Shown here piece after piece: positions 26,115-38,883 of a stretch of DNA of 64,000 bases. The translations under genes and the position numbers were made by a program. The notes beneath the pieces are model-generated. The model ran no database searches. It was not told the DNA's origin and was given only the letters and a program-made list of their open reading frames with translations. Source of the stretch: Ecdyonurus torrentis (taxonomy: Eukaryota > Arthropoda > Insecta > Ephemeroptera > Heptageniidae); the NCBI GenBank assembly GCA_949318235.1, contig OX439132.1, positions 26,237,148 through 26,301,147 of the forward strand. The letters are read 5' to 3'. Numbering within the stretch: the first letter of the stretch is position 1; every line of letters begins with the position of its first letter.

Positions 26115-28295
26115 CTCTGCAATGCAAACTATAAGTATGCATGCATAATGCACAATTACCTCTATAGCTTAATTTTATATTTACTATGCAGAAGCTTAAA
26201 ATTTGCATTATATAGAGAACTGGTTACTGGACGTATAAAATATTGGCGTAGAAATGGTTATAAGAATAATAAGTTGCAAAATAGACTGCTATCCAATTTA
26301 TATTACTACCACAAAAACACAAAGAATAATAATAATAAAAAAAAAATAGTAACAAACTATCACAGTTCTATTTGAACTGTTATATATATTATCTACTTTA
26401 AAATCTTAAAATTCGAAGCTATAATTTGTCGACATAACGAGTGTATGTGATAGCACGAGAAGATGTTGTAACTTACATGTTAGCTCAGCTTCAAGCGTAA
26501 AGTTTCAACTCGATTTTTTTTTCTCGACGTCGACATAAGACATTTCTCTGGTACTTTACTTTTATGTAGAGGTAAAAAATAAAAAGACGAATGATATTAC
26601 TTCTCGCAAAGTTTGGAGCCAAGTCTGTAAATGTATACGTGCGTTCGTTTTCCTCTCAGAGAGAAAAATAGTTGTATTTTTTTTTTTAACTATTATAATG
26701 TATAAGTGGTTGCGTAATTTTAAGTTGTGTCGGAAGTAGATTGGAATGATATATTAACAAAGGAAAAAATTATTTTATAAAAATGTGACATTTTAGTCTA
26801 ATATAAAGTATAAAGGAATATTTTTGTTGGGGATTTAAAGGAGTTTGGGGAAAGGATGTTACTGGAATGAAAAGCCTATTTAGCGACAAACTCTCTCATT
26901 CGTATAGAAAGTTACATATTACAATATTTATTTTCATCTCAAGCTGTTTTTTTTCTACACAAAAAGTGTGATAGTAATGAAATGACAGCGTTGTAGATTA
27001 AAATGCTAATCTCAATATTTATGAACTAAAAAAGGAAAAACTGTATTTCGTATCTTCAAATTTGTGAAACATGACTATATTTCACCTCCTTTGTTCAAGA
27101 AATTTAATATATTTTCAAGTACAAAATATTAAAAAGGCAGTATGATATTCATATTTCAAGGAATTTGATATTTTACTTCAGATATCATCACGTTTTTGTA
27201 CTTAGTGCTGTGATATACATAACTACTTTACATTACTTAACATTGACTAAAAATCGTAATTTAAACGTCGAGTGTATATTGTGAGAAAAAAAAAAGGCAA
27301 ATGACAAAACTTTCATCAAAGAGTTGATTCATATTTTTGTTTAATATCTAGTCTTAAGAAATATCATATTTAGGTTGTAAAAGTATTTAAGAACGGATAT
27401 TCCGTTTTAAAAACATTTTGACATTTATATGATGTCAACAAATTAAATACAATTTAAAACACCATTACAAAACTTTATTAATTAGAATTAGCGTGTTTTT
27501 ATTTTTTTTTTTATTTTTTGAGAAATTTTAATAATTAGAGTATATTCAATTTTAACACAGAATTAAATTCATGACTGTTTCCTATTTAATTGTTAATTAT
27601 TGAGGCATGAAACGAAATTTCAACTTCAATCATATTCAAATTAAAAGAAGAGTTCTCATCAGTTCTATTAAATTGAAATCAATACTTTGTCAATTGAAAT
27701 GGGATTTTTTTTAAGCATTTGAGAATATAACCTTCTGTTCAATTTTCATTTTCTATTCGGCTAACTTTCAATATACGATTCATTAAAGTTTAATGAATTA
27801 ATGATACTTTTTTTAAAAAAGCATCTTTTTATATCCTTTGGTATAATATCTAATTATATACTTATAATTTCCATTGGACCATTTGCAGAATCACCGTTAC
27901 AGCTTAGTTGAAAATAACTACTGGATTGCTATACATATGAAAATTTCAACAATAATTAATAACCTTACGAGGAAAATTATATTTTTTAACTCTCTTTCTA
28001 TATTAATTTTTTGTAAAAATTTTATACATAAAAAAATTCTTTACTATGGCTGCAATAAGAGATACAATCTAAAAAATATATATAAATTATATGACGAATG
28101 TTGAGATTTTATTTTAAATTTGCTATTTAAATCCTATATTTAGCTTTTATGTAATAGAAAAATCATTTATTATAAACTATCAGAAACTTTAAAGAAATGT
28201 TTGAAACCCAAAAAATTGTCCTTCAGGAAAAAAAATGACAAAGATTGTATAGAACCTACCATTGAAGGGTAGGGAAAAAAGGAAAAAGTGTGTGT

Positions 28296-28298
<3 letters not shown>

Positions 28299-28373
<75 letters not shown>
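28299..28373. repeat. (GA)n microsatellite
   Basis: About 37 units preceded by gtgtgtgagt. Reading frames on the complement are repeat artefacts. Confidence 0.97.
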
Positions 28374-28376
<3 letters not shown>

Positions 28377-28940
28377 AATAAAATGATAATATGAAAGGCG
28401 CATATTGAAAAAAAAAAGTTTCATAAGTTTTCTTTGAAGTAATTTTGAAGTTAAACTGACGTAAGTGATAAGGAAAATGACACTTTAATTGCCATATTCT
28501 TTTAAAGTATATATAATTACGTGAGGAAAATTGACAGAATTCAATTTTGAACTTAAGTGACTTGAACTCAAAGTTTACTGTATATAAGTACAAGTAGTAT
28601 ACAGACCATTGAACAAACTAAAGGCCTTTGAAACAATGTTATACAACTAACTTCTTTTATTTGGAAAATTATAATGTGTTCAAAATTTTGTTACAAAAGG
28701 ATGTTTGGTACAGAGTATATTTAAGTTATCAGTTCGTTACACAGTAACTAACTTGAGATTGTTTTCTAATATGATGTGATGACTATACTGTGTAAGAAAA
28801 TTTAATAATGGTATTCTAATAAAACAAATAATAATACAAAAAAGGAGCATCGAATCCCTGTTTTTTACCATAATACATATTTTCTGCATTAATTTGAGGC
28901 TTTGAAACGTATATAGAAAATATGTATGTGATACATTATA

Positions 28941-29090
28941 TAATAAAAGGAACAACTGTTTTGAAGCCGGCTATAAGTTATTTTTCTCACATTCACTTCC
29001 ATTTCGACGTACTGCGCATGCGTAGTAAGTAGAAACGGAATTGACCGAAATCGCTTATAGTCGGCCTCTAAACAGTTGTTCCTTTATTAG
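28941..29090. mobile_element. 150-bp palindromic MITE with a TGCGCATGCG centre
   Basis: The left end TAATAAAAGGAACAACTGTT and the inverted right end (AACAGTTGTTCCTTTATTA) pair. The stem continues through gccggctataag/cttatagtcggc and cttccatttc/gaaacggaa. The centre actgcgcatgcgtagt is itself nearly symmetric. It is non-coding and a single copy in this window. Confidence 0.87.
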
Positions 29091-29746
29091 TCAATACAAA
29101 ATGTATCTTTTTTAGAGTGTAGTTAACTTAACATATAAAAAAATAATAAAAAAGCTAGACATCATAATTAGTACATTAATAAGATTGAACTTCAAGGTGT
29201 TTATTTAAGATACCTGGTAAAAGTTTAAAGCAAGTCATTAAAGCATTAAACTGGGAATTTAGTTTGTTTGATTTTTGACTGTAATATTAAATATATTAAA
29301 AATTATTAATAAAAATTTATTATTGAACTGATATTTCAAAAAAAAAAATCAAAATCTTTTTAATGTCACATTGAAATGTTGCTTTGAAAATTGAAAACAT
29401 AATTAAAACGTTTGGAAACAAAACAGCAACCTTTTAAACAAAGTTTATTTACAAATTTTATGTTTTCATTCCTTTAAATTTGATTTATAAATGTTTTAAG
29501 GCTAAATAATAATAATAATAAGCTCACCAGTTTAATCTACATCATTTTAGAACATTATAATTGACGTGTTTTATGTAAAGAGTTACGACTATGCTAAATT
29601 TTTCTTTAATTTTCACAGCAGGTTGCTCTAAATTATTGAGAAAATGAAGGGGAAAATTTTTTCACAATTTTACTAAAATTTAAAAATAAAATATATTATT
29701 TATCTTTTCTAAATAATCAAATATTTGCATTTCTTCCACCCCTAAT

Positions 29747-29748
29747 AT

Positions 29749-29832
<84 letters not shown>
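29747..29832. repeat. (AT)n microsatellite
   Basis: About 40 units with minor interruptions at the left end. Confidence 0.95.
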
Positions 29833-29838
<6 letters not shown>

Positions 29839-30446
29839 AACAAGAGTAATTAGTAATTAATTTACCATTTTAATTATCAAGCTTCTACTTTTTGTTAATT
29901 TCTAATAAAATAGAACGTAAATAGCATACTGTGATTGGACTACATGCTCTAATAATAGAATTAATATTTGAATATTTATATAATCAAAAAGTTTGTCATC
30001 TAAAGAAAGTTACTACCGTTTACTTAGAAATTGATAATATCTAAAATTCCAAATAAATAACAACAAATATTATATAAAAGTCAATAAAAGAATGAGCACT
30101 CGCTCATTTCTCATTAATAAAAATATTATTTGAGGCAAAAAATAAATCATTATTTTTAAAACATAATTATTTATTATGTTTAATTTAAATATATAATTAA
30201 AAATAATTATTTGAATAACTGAATCAAAAAGCTTATCAAAATATTTTGAGTTACATCATAATATATTTTTTTAATTATCATACTTTTTTAATGATGAACA
30301 AATTTTAATTGGACTTGTATAAAATATTATGTAAATGGTAGCCATATCAAAAAAAAGTTTTTTTTATTAATTTAAATTTCCTAGATATGCTAACAAATCA
30401 TAATACATAGAAATCTTAACTTTATTTGACTTTTCTATTAGAGTGC

Positions 30447-30721
30447 TTAAAGGAATAGACCAGAAGAAAACATAAGCATCGTAGCAGTGATCAGAAAATT
30501 TCAATTTATGCAACCAGCACAATATTTTATTTACTAATTTTTACACGTTTCTGACGTCAGAAACATGAATAATCACTCAAATTGCATACTTCACAGTATT
30601 TTTACGCTCTCTCGTGGAGTTACATTAACATCCTGGTAAAAATTATCATCAGTTTTAAAGATCCCATTTCGTGTTTATTTATTAAAAAGCACATGTTATT
30701 TTATGTGGTCTATGGCTTTAA
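30447..30721 (-). mobile_element. MITE family B, copy 4 (minus orientation, internally deleted)
   Basis: The ends are TTAAAGGAATAGACCAGAAG and TGTGGTCTATGGCTTTAA, flanked by TTAA. Read on the minus strand it matches the other copies but lacks roughly 75 bp just inside the left end (cataagcatc joins straight to gtagcagtgatc). It retains a tgacgtcagaaac core. Confidence 0.9.
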
Positions 30722-31425
30722 GACACTTTAGTCTCAAATATATACGAAGAGTAACGGCAAGAAGTTAAGAACTCCATCAATGTATATTTTAGAAAGTTTC
30801 TCTACCTTTCTACAAGGTGTTTTTTCTTTGTCGACAAAATGCGAAGAATTGCTCTCACTTGGTCTCTAATTAAACTATTTCTACTACAGCTAGCTTCTAC
30901 ACACACACCTTTTCTAAGAAATACATAGCTACAAAATATCCCCTACATTTTACGTTTTCAGTTCGTAAACATAGAACTTTCAAACAAAACTTGTTATATG
31001 TAGTTTAAATTCTCTTTTATGGATTCTATATATAATTTTAATTAAATATTCTATTTAATGAAATATGAGAAAATAATAAAATAAACAAAAGTAAATTGCA
31101 TCTGACTCAAGATATTAATTGCTTTTTTGAAAAAAAAAATTGCTTCAAATTTTCATCATTAATTTCCTTATCAGTAACTTGATGACCTTATAATATGAAA
31201 CCTTATCTCTCATGAAAGTATTTAGTTACATTTAAGGCAAAACTGGTATTAATTTCTTTTATATCTTCCTTTTGGTAAACTTTAATTTCATGTTGGTAGA
31301 GCAAAAATACTTTTGTAAAAGTTATGTCACAAATTTTAATTTTATACTATTTAATATACATTTTCAAAAAACTAAAAATTTTATTAAAATTTAAAAATTG
31401 ATAAATTGAATGATATGACATTTTC

Positions 31426-31734
31426 TTAAAGGCGTAGAACACCTTGAACAAAAAAGTTGTGTAATATTCTAACAAACCTGAAAATCTACGTTGATTTGGC
31501 CAAAGTCATTGATTTCTAATTTATTTTCCATTCCATTCACAAAATGGTGCGAGCGGTCAAAATGGTCCACGCACTCGTAAAGCAGGCGAGCTGTGACGTC
31601 AGTGACCGCTCGCACCATTTTATGAATGGAAAAAAAATTAGAAATAAATGACTTTAGCCAAATCAACGTTGATTTTCAGATTTGTTAGAATATTACACAA
31701 CTTTTTTTTTGTTCAAGGTGTTCTACGCTGTTAA
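31426..31734. mobile_element. Hairpin MITE family A, copy 3
   Basis: A 309-bp copy bounded by TTAA with ends TTAAAGGCGTAGAACACCTT and AAGGTGTTCTACGCTGTTAA. It has the same arms as the copies at 4.4 and 8.8 kb and a central gtgacgtcagtgaccgctcg segment. A 65-codon reading frame on the minus strand lies wholly inside it and is a by-product of the repeat. Confidence 0.9.
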
Positions 31735-32446
31735 ATATTTTAATACAAGATGGCATTAAAGTAGTTTAAACTGATAGATGAAGATATTTTGTTATATAAA
31801 TGTCAAGTTTACGTTATATTCACGTTTAAGATATCAAATAATCGATTAAATATGTCATACATACAACAACCATTCTATGTTTAACGATCAGACGTTATAT
31901 AAATAAAGAAAACAATAAAAATAAAAAGATGAAACCTATAAATTTTTTTCTTAAATAATTTTTCTTAAGTCAATAATAAATGAAAACGTGATATGCCTAC
32001 ACCTAATAAGAAACTTATTTGACGTAGTATATACTTTGAACTTACATCAGATATTAATTATCTTTCTTTACATTAAAATTAATATCTTTGATGTATTCTT
32101 AGTAAGTATATTATGTAAATATATTTTGGAAAACTGATTATGTACAAGTTTGGTTATTTAAGGGATAGAACTACTAAAACTATTTTCAATGTAACATCTA
32201 TGAAATATTCTTATACATAAAAAGTTACTACAACTTATGATATACATTGTATTTTTCTTTTAATTTATTTATTAATTTATTAGTTTCATGTCTTTGATTA
32301 TTTAATATCTTTAAAATTTTATTATGCATTAATTAAGAAAATTATAATTTAAAGCTCCACATCCTACACACGGAAAAAAGTAACCGCAAAGAGTTACTAT
32401 TTAGACGTTTTTTTAAAATTTGTTAGATATATACAATACAAAGTTT

Positions 32447-32819
32447 TTAAGGGAGCAGGTGACCGACTAATATCTCACAAACTAGACAGTTGCGAATTAT
32501 AAAATTAACACAAAGTAAAGAAGAAATAGTGCTTAAAAGTTTAGCTACGTCAAACTTGTAAAAACACGGTCATATTTTTAAGTTATTTCATTTTAAAGAT
32601 TGCATGCAAAAGTGGAAATTTAAATTTTAGTCACAAATTTTAAACAAATTAGAAACCTTTTTAAATTTAAAAATATTATTAAAACATTTTTCGGAAAAAA
32701 ATGTTGACTCGATTTTATTTGTTTTGCTGGAAGTAAAGAACTTACAAAGAATTATTGTGAAAATATAGTTCCTCGTTTTAACGATTTCCGGTCTAAGTTG
32801 GTCACCCTCTTATCGTTAA
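32447..32819. mobile_element. Possible degraded TTAA-bounded element
   Basis: The left end TTAAGGGAGCAGGTGACCGAC resembles the left end of the element at 36710 (TTAAGGGAGTAGGGGACCGAC). A candidate right end, gttggtcaccctcttatcgttaa, is a partial inverted match. The interior does not obviously match the other element, so the call rests on the ends only. Confidence 0.4.
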
Positions 32820-33733
32820 GAAGTGAAGAGCTAATTGTTTACCGCCGAAGAAATAACGTTTATATACTAATAAGTTACTGTTCAAACTTTTATCAATTCA
32901 GTTATTGGTTTGTACTGAAGAGTTATATCTATGTAACAGAACAATTTCAACAATTTATGTTTTCCGTGCACGGCACACATTAATCAAATGAGTACAAAAT
33001 CTATTGATCAAGTAAAATACATTTATATTTGTATTAACTGAACTGTAAAAATTGAAAACCTCAACTAAACTTGCAAGTGTTTACTAATAAAATACAATGC
33101 ATCAATCATGATGGGATATGGTTTTAACGGAAAAAACAACCTATTATAGCATTTTGTCACTATGAAATATGAACTGCTGACAGTTAATAATATATTAGAA
33201 TCCATATCCATAGTGCCTGAGAAATTTTACGTAAAATATTTTTAACACATTTTCATTTGATTTTGTATATTTCTATTCAAATTCAATGACCGCAAAAAAT
33301 AAAAATTGCAACCATGGTAAAAGCTTTTATTTATTTGACCTGGCCTTTAAAAATTTCTTGGGAAAAGTGAAATATATGTTCGGAAAAAATAAATAAAATA
33401 AAATACACCTTTGGCTTTAACTTTTAAACAAAATCAATATCTAAAATCTATTTTTAGAGATATGACTAAGAAAATTCCTAAATTATACAGTGATTGTATT
33501 TCAATATTATACTTACATTTATCAGTTTGGTATTACAAAATCTTACAAATAAATATAAACATATAAAATCGATTGTCTTTTGTGTTATACTCATAGTTAT
33601 AATATTAATTAAGTTAATAAGCAATACTAAATTAGGAAATGAGAGAGAAATATACGTTGTAGAGTTGTTACTGTTTTAATTTGTGATGAGATGTTACAAC
33701 CGCAAGTTTTAATTAGGTTTAATTTTGACTTAC

Positions 33734-33839
33734 CTTGCTTCCAAAGATGAAACACATGAGCATCGTAACTGTCAGCTGGGTATGCGAGAAGAAAATCACG
33801 TAAAGTAAGTCAGGATTGGCGGGAGACTGAAGAAACAAC
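33734..33839 (-). CDS. GPR158/179-like class C orphan GPCR, TM7 exon (partial gene)
   Basis: This is a 106-bp exon. Its acceptor is preceded by a pyrimidine tract (gacttttttttccag) and followed by a GTAAGT donor. The first base G completes the Met codon left open by the exon at 38506-38644, and the exon ends on a codon boundary. After Met it encodes LFLQSPANPDLLYVIFFSHT and then QLTVTMLMCFIFGSK. This is a short extracellular loop 3 (QSPANPD) followed by the whole of TM7 and the start of the cytoplasmic FGSK turn, which corresponds to F-x-PK-V-Y in other class C receptors. The HTQLTVT stretch resembles HTHLTVT in vertebrate GPR158. Phase agreement with both neighbouring exons is strong evidence that it is real. 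A MITE begins 43 bp beyond the acceptor in the upstream intron. Confidence 0.94.
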
Positions 33840-33882
33840 CTGGAAAAAAAAGTCATGATGATGATTAATTGATTATTATTAT

Positions 33883-34231
33883 TTAAAGTCATAGACCACA
33901 TAAAACAACATGTGCTTTTTAATTGAATAAACACAAAATGCGATCTGCAAAACTGATGACAATTTTTATCAGAATGTTAATGTAGTCCCACGAGAGAGCG
34001 TGAAAATACTGTAAAGTATGCAATTTGCGTGACTATTCATGTTTCTGACGTCAGAAACATGCAAAAATTAGTAAAAAAATGTTGTGCGGATTGCATAAAT
34101 TGAATTTTTCTGATCACTGCTACGGAGCTACTAACAGTTGGGTTTTGAGACAAACTAAAGTTATTTATGTAAGTCCCATCAAGTGTTTTGTAATATAAAT
34201 GCTTATGCTTTCTTCTGGTCTATTCCTTTAA
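33883..34231 (+). mobile_element. MITE family B, copy 5, 43 bp upstream of a receptor splice acceptor
   Basis: This 349-bp copy is bounded by TTAA. It opens TTAAAGTCATAGACCACAT and closes TTCTGGTCTATTCCTTTAA. It contains the perfect 18-bp palindrome GTTTCTGACGTCAGAAAC and looks like the best-preserved copy. It lies in the receptor intron, leaving only 43 bp between its edge and the first base of the TM7 exon, so it abuts or overlaps the likely branch-point zone. Confidence 0.92.
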
Positions 34232-35358
34232 TATTAAAAATTATTTATTTTATGTGTGCTGTCAAGAAATTATAAATATTAATAATTTCTATAGGTATAA
34301 TGAGATTGCTAATGATGTTTTATTATTTTGAAATTTTGTATTAAATTTTAGTAACTTCCAAAAGTATCATCAGAGAACCACTTTTGATAATTAAATTTTA
34401 TATATGTAACCTTCATGGTGTCAATAAAATTAGAATCAATTATTTTTTATTTATATGCAACAAAAATGTTTTAAAAGTTTACATAAAATCTTAAAAACAC
34501 AGATATTATCATAAAAAAAGAATAAATAAATACTTTTTCACAAATACTTCACACTGTCATTTGTTCTCAAAAGTTTCATTTGAGATTTGTAACATAATAT
34601 AATAGAACTAATGCTATGACAGTTTGTTTTTAATAATCACATTTCATTTTTAAACTTTATTGATGAGGTAAGAAACATGAGTACGATTTATTTCTATTGT
34701 TTCTAGTTTTATTATATGTGATTTTACAGTTTTGAATTAAATATATATTTATTTTAGGTAAAATTTTGATAAAGTTGAAATTTTCAATTCAATACGAACT
34801 AAATCAACATACATATAATAACTACAAAATAAACAATAGTGAGTCACAACATTAATATAACAATGGCTATAATAATGATAAAAGAACTACTGGGTTAAAA
34901 ATATATAATTTAAATAATAATAACAAAAATTTTCAGAAAACAAAATTTAATTAATTAAAATTTATTTTATTATTACGATTTCAATAAATATTCAATAAAT
35001 AAATGGTCTTATTCAAACATTATTTTTATTTTTTACATTGAATAGCTCTTCTACAAATATAATAGAAAATAATTATTTTATTTCACATAATACATAAATT
35101 ATATTATATAATTTATTAAAAATAAAGTTTTAAATCCGCTCATGCTTTTTTTAACAAAATTTTTTAGTTTAATTGTAGATAAATTTATAAACTTTTTTGT
35201 GGTTTTTATTTACGTCAATTCATTAATATTAAACAGCAATTAACATTATGTATTAAATTAAGCAGAAATTATAATGATCATTTAAAAACTTTTTTTCAAC
35301 AAAATTCTAATAAATTTTATTTGAATAATTAATATGTATAAATAGTAAAATTCTCTCT

Positions 35359-35360
<2 letters not shown>

Positions 35361-35404
<44 letters not shown>
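35361..35404. repeat. (CT)n microsatellite
   Basis: 22 units, preceded by an interrupted TC stretch. Confidence 0.96.
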
Positions 35405-35405
<1 letters not shown>

Positions 35406-36142
35406 AACTATGTAGTTTTAATATTAAAGGTGAAAAAAATTACAGTCATGCTTTTTGAACACAAAAACACGCAACAAAATTGTTAAATTATAAAAAGTAG
35501 AATATATATAAATAACACATCTTGTGCAATAAATATAGTAGAGTTTTGAATTAAATATAAAGGTACAGTACAAAGTGAGTTTCATAAAAAAAAAAAAAAA
35601 CGAATAACAGTATTTGTTGTAAATGGTTGACCTCTCAGTCTAAAGTTTTAATGATTTTACCAAAATAGTACATGAAATGAAAGCCTATACTCTTTAAAAA
35701 TAAAATACAAAAGCAAACAAAGAAAATATATTGCATTTTTTATTTTTTATTTTTTTTTGCTTTGTTTAAAAAGTTGTTATCTCTATTCATGAGTTTCGTG
35801 ACTTGGAAATAAAATAATTACGTCTCTTTATTCTTTTAATTCTCGTTCTTTAAACATTTAATATCAGCATGAACTTTTAATCAAGTTTTAAGTAATATAA
35901 AATACTGCTATCTCATATTTAACTTAAACTTAAAATATTTTAATTTAGATGTTATAAAAAAATAATTACAATAATGAACAAAAGCAAAATTTTTTATGTT
36001 TTGTAACAGACTAATTAAAAAATTGGCATATATACTTGACAATTAACAAGCCATCCCTTATCTCTATAGTTAAAAAGTACGATTAAAAATAAAACCCTCA
36101 ATTGGAAGTAAAGCACACACGTCTTACTTGTTAGTTTTATTA

Positions 36143-36258
<116 letters not shown>

Positions 36259-36524
36259 TGTTTCTTTTAGGTCTTGTCATGTATTGTACATAATTTTTTT
36301 GTAGTAATCTGCAGCAATAAAATTTAAACAAATGATTTGTGACATAAAATTTCATTAGAGGTTTTGCAATTTCGCAGTATTTTAACGGGTTGGCTGAAAT
36401 TTTTATACTATTGAAACAGTTGTTAGTATCATCATAATTTTTATTATAAGCAGTAATATAAAAGCATTGATTAATAAAATAAAAATCATCAAAAAATAAT
36501 GTGTTGTAAAAAGTATCTCATAAT

Positions 36525-36527
<3 letters not shown>

Positions 36528-36559
<32 letters not shown>
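36528..36559. repeat. Poly(A) run
   Basis: 32 consecutive A. Confidence 0.92.
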
Positions 36560-36560
<1 letters not shown>

Positions 36561-36709
36561 ATTAGGTTGGACGGAAAAGTTTAGATTTTAGATCCATGTA
36601 ACAGAGTTGTTCAGTTCTCATACTAGTTTTGTAAACACCCACACAGTAATGTAGCAATCATTATTAAAATAGAAATAATCTGAAACTAACGTGTAAGAAA
36701 AAGTATGCT

Positions 36710-37042
36710 TTAAGGGAGTAGGGGACCGACGTCGGCCATTAGACTTTTTTCATCAAAAAAATCTGAAATTTTGCACAATCATACTTCAGCTTAAGACAAT
36801 TTAAAATATATAAAAATTTTGGGGGATTACCGTGCAAATTAATTTTATAATATTGTTTGAAATTTTAAGCCCCTAAGGCTAAATATTAATTTCAATATAT
36901 TTTTTCTTTTTTTCGGGACGGTCAAACATTATGAAATTTTTATCACGGCTAGGTGTGACCCTTAGCTACACAATGACACCAATATTAGACCCAAAACACT
37001 TCTAATTTTTGAGATATAAGGTCGGTACCCTACTCCCTTGAA
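36710..37042. mobile_element. MITE-like element with GGGAGTAGG terminal inverted repeats (family D)
   Basis: The left end TTAAGGGAGTAGGGGACCGAC and the right end GGTCGGTACCCTACTCCCTT pair as inverted repeats of about 20 bp. The interior of about 290 bp is non-coding and not palindromic. TTAA is intact on the left and reads TTGAA on the right. Confidence 0.75.
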
Positions 37043-38505
37043 TTATACTAAAAAAATATTTAAAAATAACTATTTAAAATAAGAAATTTTATTGACCGGG
37101 CAGTTCATAGTAACATAGCATAAACATTTGCAAATTATATGTTTTCTTTTTTAAAATAGTAAACAAGAAAGACACCTCTTTTCAGTTGACAAATATCTAT
37201 TAGTATATCATTTCCTTATAGACATTAAATTGGTTAAGAACGACTGTTAAAATTTTTAACTTGATTGAAGCATTTCAACGCTAAAAAAATGTATTTACAA
37301 CATTTGTATAAAAAAGCATAATTTAATAAAGTGAATGAAATGACATTAACATATTATTAACATAAGATAAATTATATTCAATGCTTGTAATAGTACATAA
37401 AATATTATATAATGAGAATAAAAAATGCAGTGAAATCAATAATGTATTTTCTTGATATGTGTATTACAATCCAGAAACGTGCATTTTTTTTTCTTCTTTA
37501 GAATACATAATGATGTGGAATAGTAATATTCTAGTTCAAATAAGAGTAAAAAGTAGACTAATATCTTTTGTTATGTTATTATATTTGCTTGTTGAGGAAG
37601 AATGATTACCACCCACAAGTACATTGTAATAATAATATAGTTACTGTTGCATGCACATGCATGCAATGTTATATTATCTTCAAGAGCACTTTGCTATAAA
37701 ATAAGGTCATATCAAATAATACGATTATTATTCACAAGTGAAATCTTATCTATGCCTTTTCAAGAGCTATATGGAAATTTATATTGTCGATATTATATTA
37801 GAGAAGAATAATATAGGGTATATCATACAAGAAAAAACAAACGACAATTTTTTTATTTTAAGAAATTTTATGTTCAATTTTTATTATGAACATTAAAAAC
37901 ATATCAAATAGTTTTAAAAAAAAATTATTATTTGATATTTCAATTTAATTGTAGAAATTGCGCTGCAAAGTTTAAAAGCTGATATATACATAATGATATT
38001 AGAGAGAGAGAGAGAGACAGATTAGTTATATCAATTTCTGTTAAGATTCTTAAATATTTCAAAAGCTTTCAAAACTATAGCAAAAATATACTCATATGTT
38101 TAAACCAATATACATATAATATATTTTAAAGTTTCTGATGCATAAATAAACACGTTTAAAAATATTTGACATCGTTTACTCATAAAACACTATATAACTT
38201 CAGTATCTTAATTTTCCTTAAAAGAAAAAAAAAAAGTCTCACAACAATTTAAAATACTGTACGGCACTATACAAATTAAATAACGTTTTATTAAATAACG
38301 TAGTATATGACTTGCTGAGTTGTACTAAAATTGTTACTATGAAACTTGAAAAATCTTTTAAAACATCTTCTTCTTAACTAAATAAGAACAAAGATTTTCC
38401 TAATTATCATAGAAAATAATTACAAAGAAAAAAAAAAAATCTTATGAAAATATATGTAAAGAAAAAAAAATATTACGACAAGTGGTATTGAAATTGTGTA
38501 CTTAC

Positions 38506-38644
38506 ATTGAGATGTTAAGGAAGACAGAGAGAAGGAACTCATTGTAGATTGCCAAGGAGATGAAACGTGACTCGTTAAATTCAGATGGTGCTTTTCTAAC
38601 ACCGATGCACAGCCAAATTCCCCATACAAGTAGAACCACTTCCA
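38506..38644 (-). CDS. GPR158/179-like class C orphan GPCR, exon with end of TM5, third intracellular loop and TM6 (partial gene)
   Basis: This 139-bp internal exon lies between an acceptor (attgttacag, reading the minus strand) and a perfect GTAAGT donor. It starts after the first base of a codon and ends with two bases (AT) of a Met codon that the next exon completes. The translation opens with EVVLLVWGIWLCIGVRKAPS, the end of a hydrophobic helix (TM5) running into a basic loop. The loop has the class C motif RKAPSEFNESRFI, comparable to RKVPENFNEAKFI of metabotropic glutamate receptors. A second hydrophobic helix (TM6) follows, ending SVFLNIS. In this family the receptor sits in the plasma membrane and acts through a cytoplasmic tail that binds RGS or G proteins. 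In Drosophila, smog is a relative that signals during gastrulation. Family membership is well supported; which insect paralogue it is (CG31760-like or smog-like) cannot be settled from this fragment. Confidence 0.93.
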
Positions 38645-38883
38645 CTGTAACAATATGGTACAACATGTTTTACTATTGTTTTAATTTAATTACTACTTCT
38701 ATAATTAATATTAATATACTTTATTATTGAGCAGAGGAAAATATTAACTATATATAGTTAAAGTAATTTACATAAATATTATTAAACTAAAATTAATCTA
38801 AAAGTTTGGATTGCTTTACATGTACGCAGTACACTTCTATATAATTAAAACTTACATGTAAATATCTACTGATTTGTTGTATG

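Noticed and set aside
31469..31666. 65-codon minus-strand frame
   Set aside because: Lies wholly inside hairpin MITE A; its other arm gives the mirror sequence, so it is not a gene.
38420..38653. 77-codon minus-strand frame over the TM5-TM6 exon
   Set aside because: It is in the wrong frame; the splice phases and class C motif fix the other frame.
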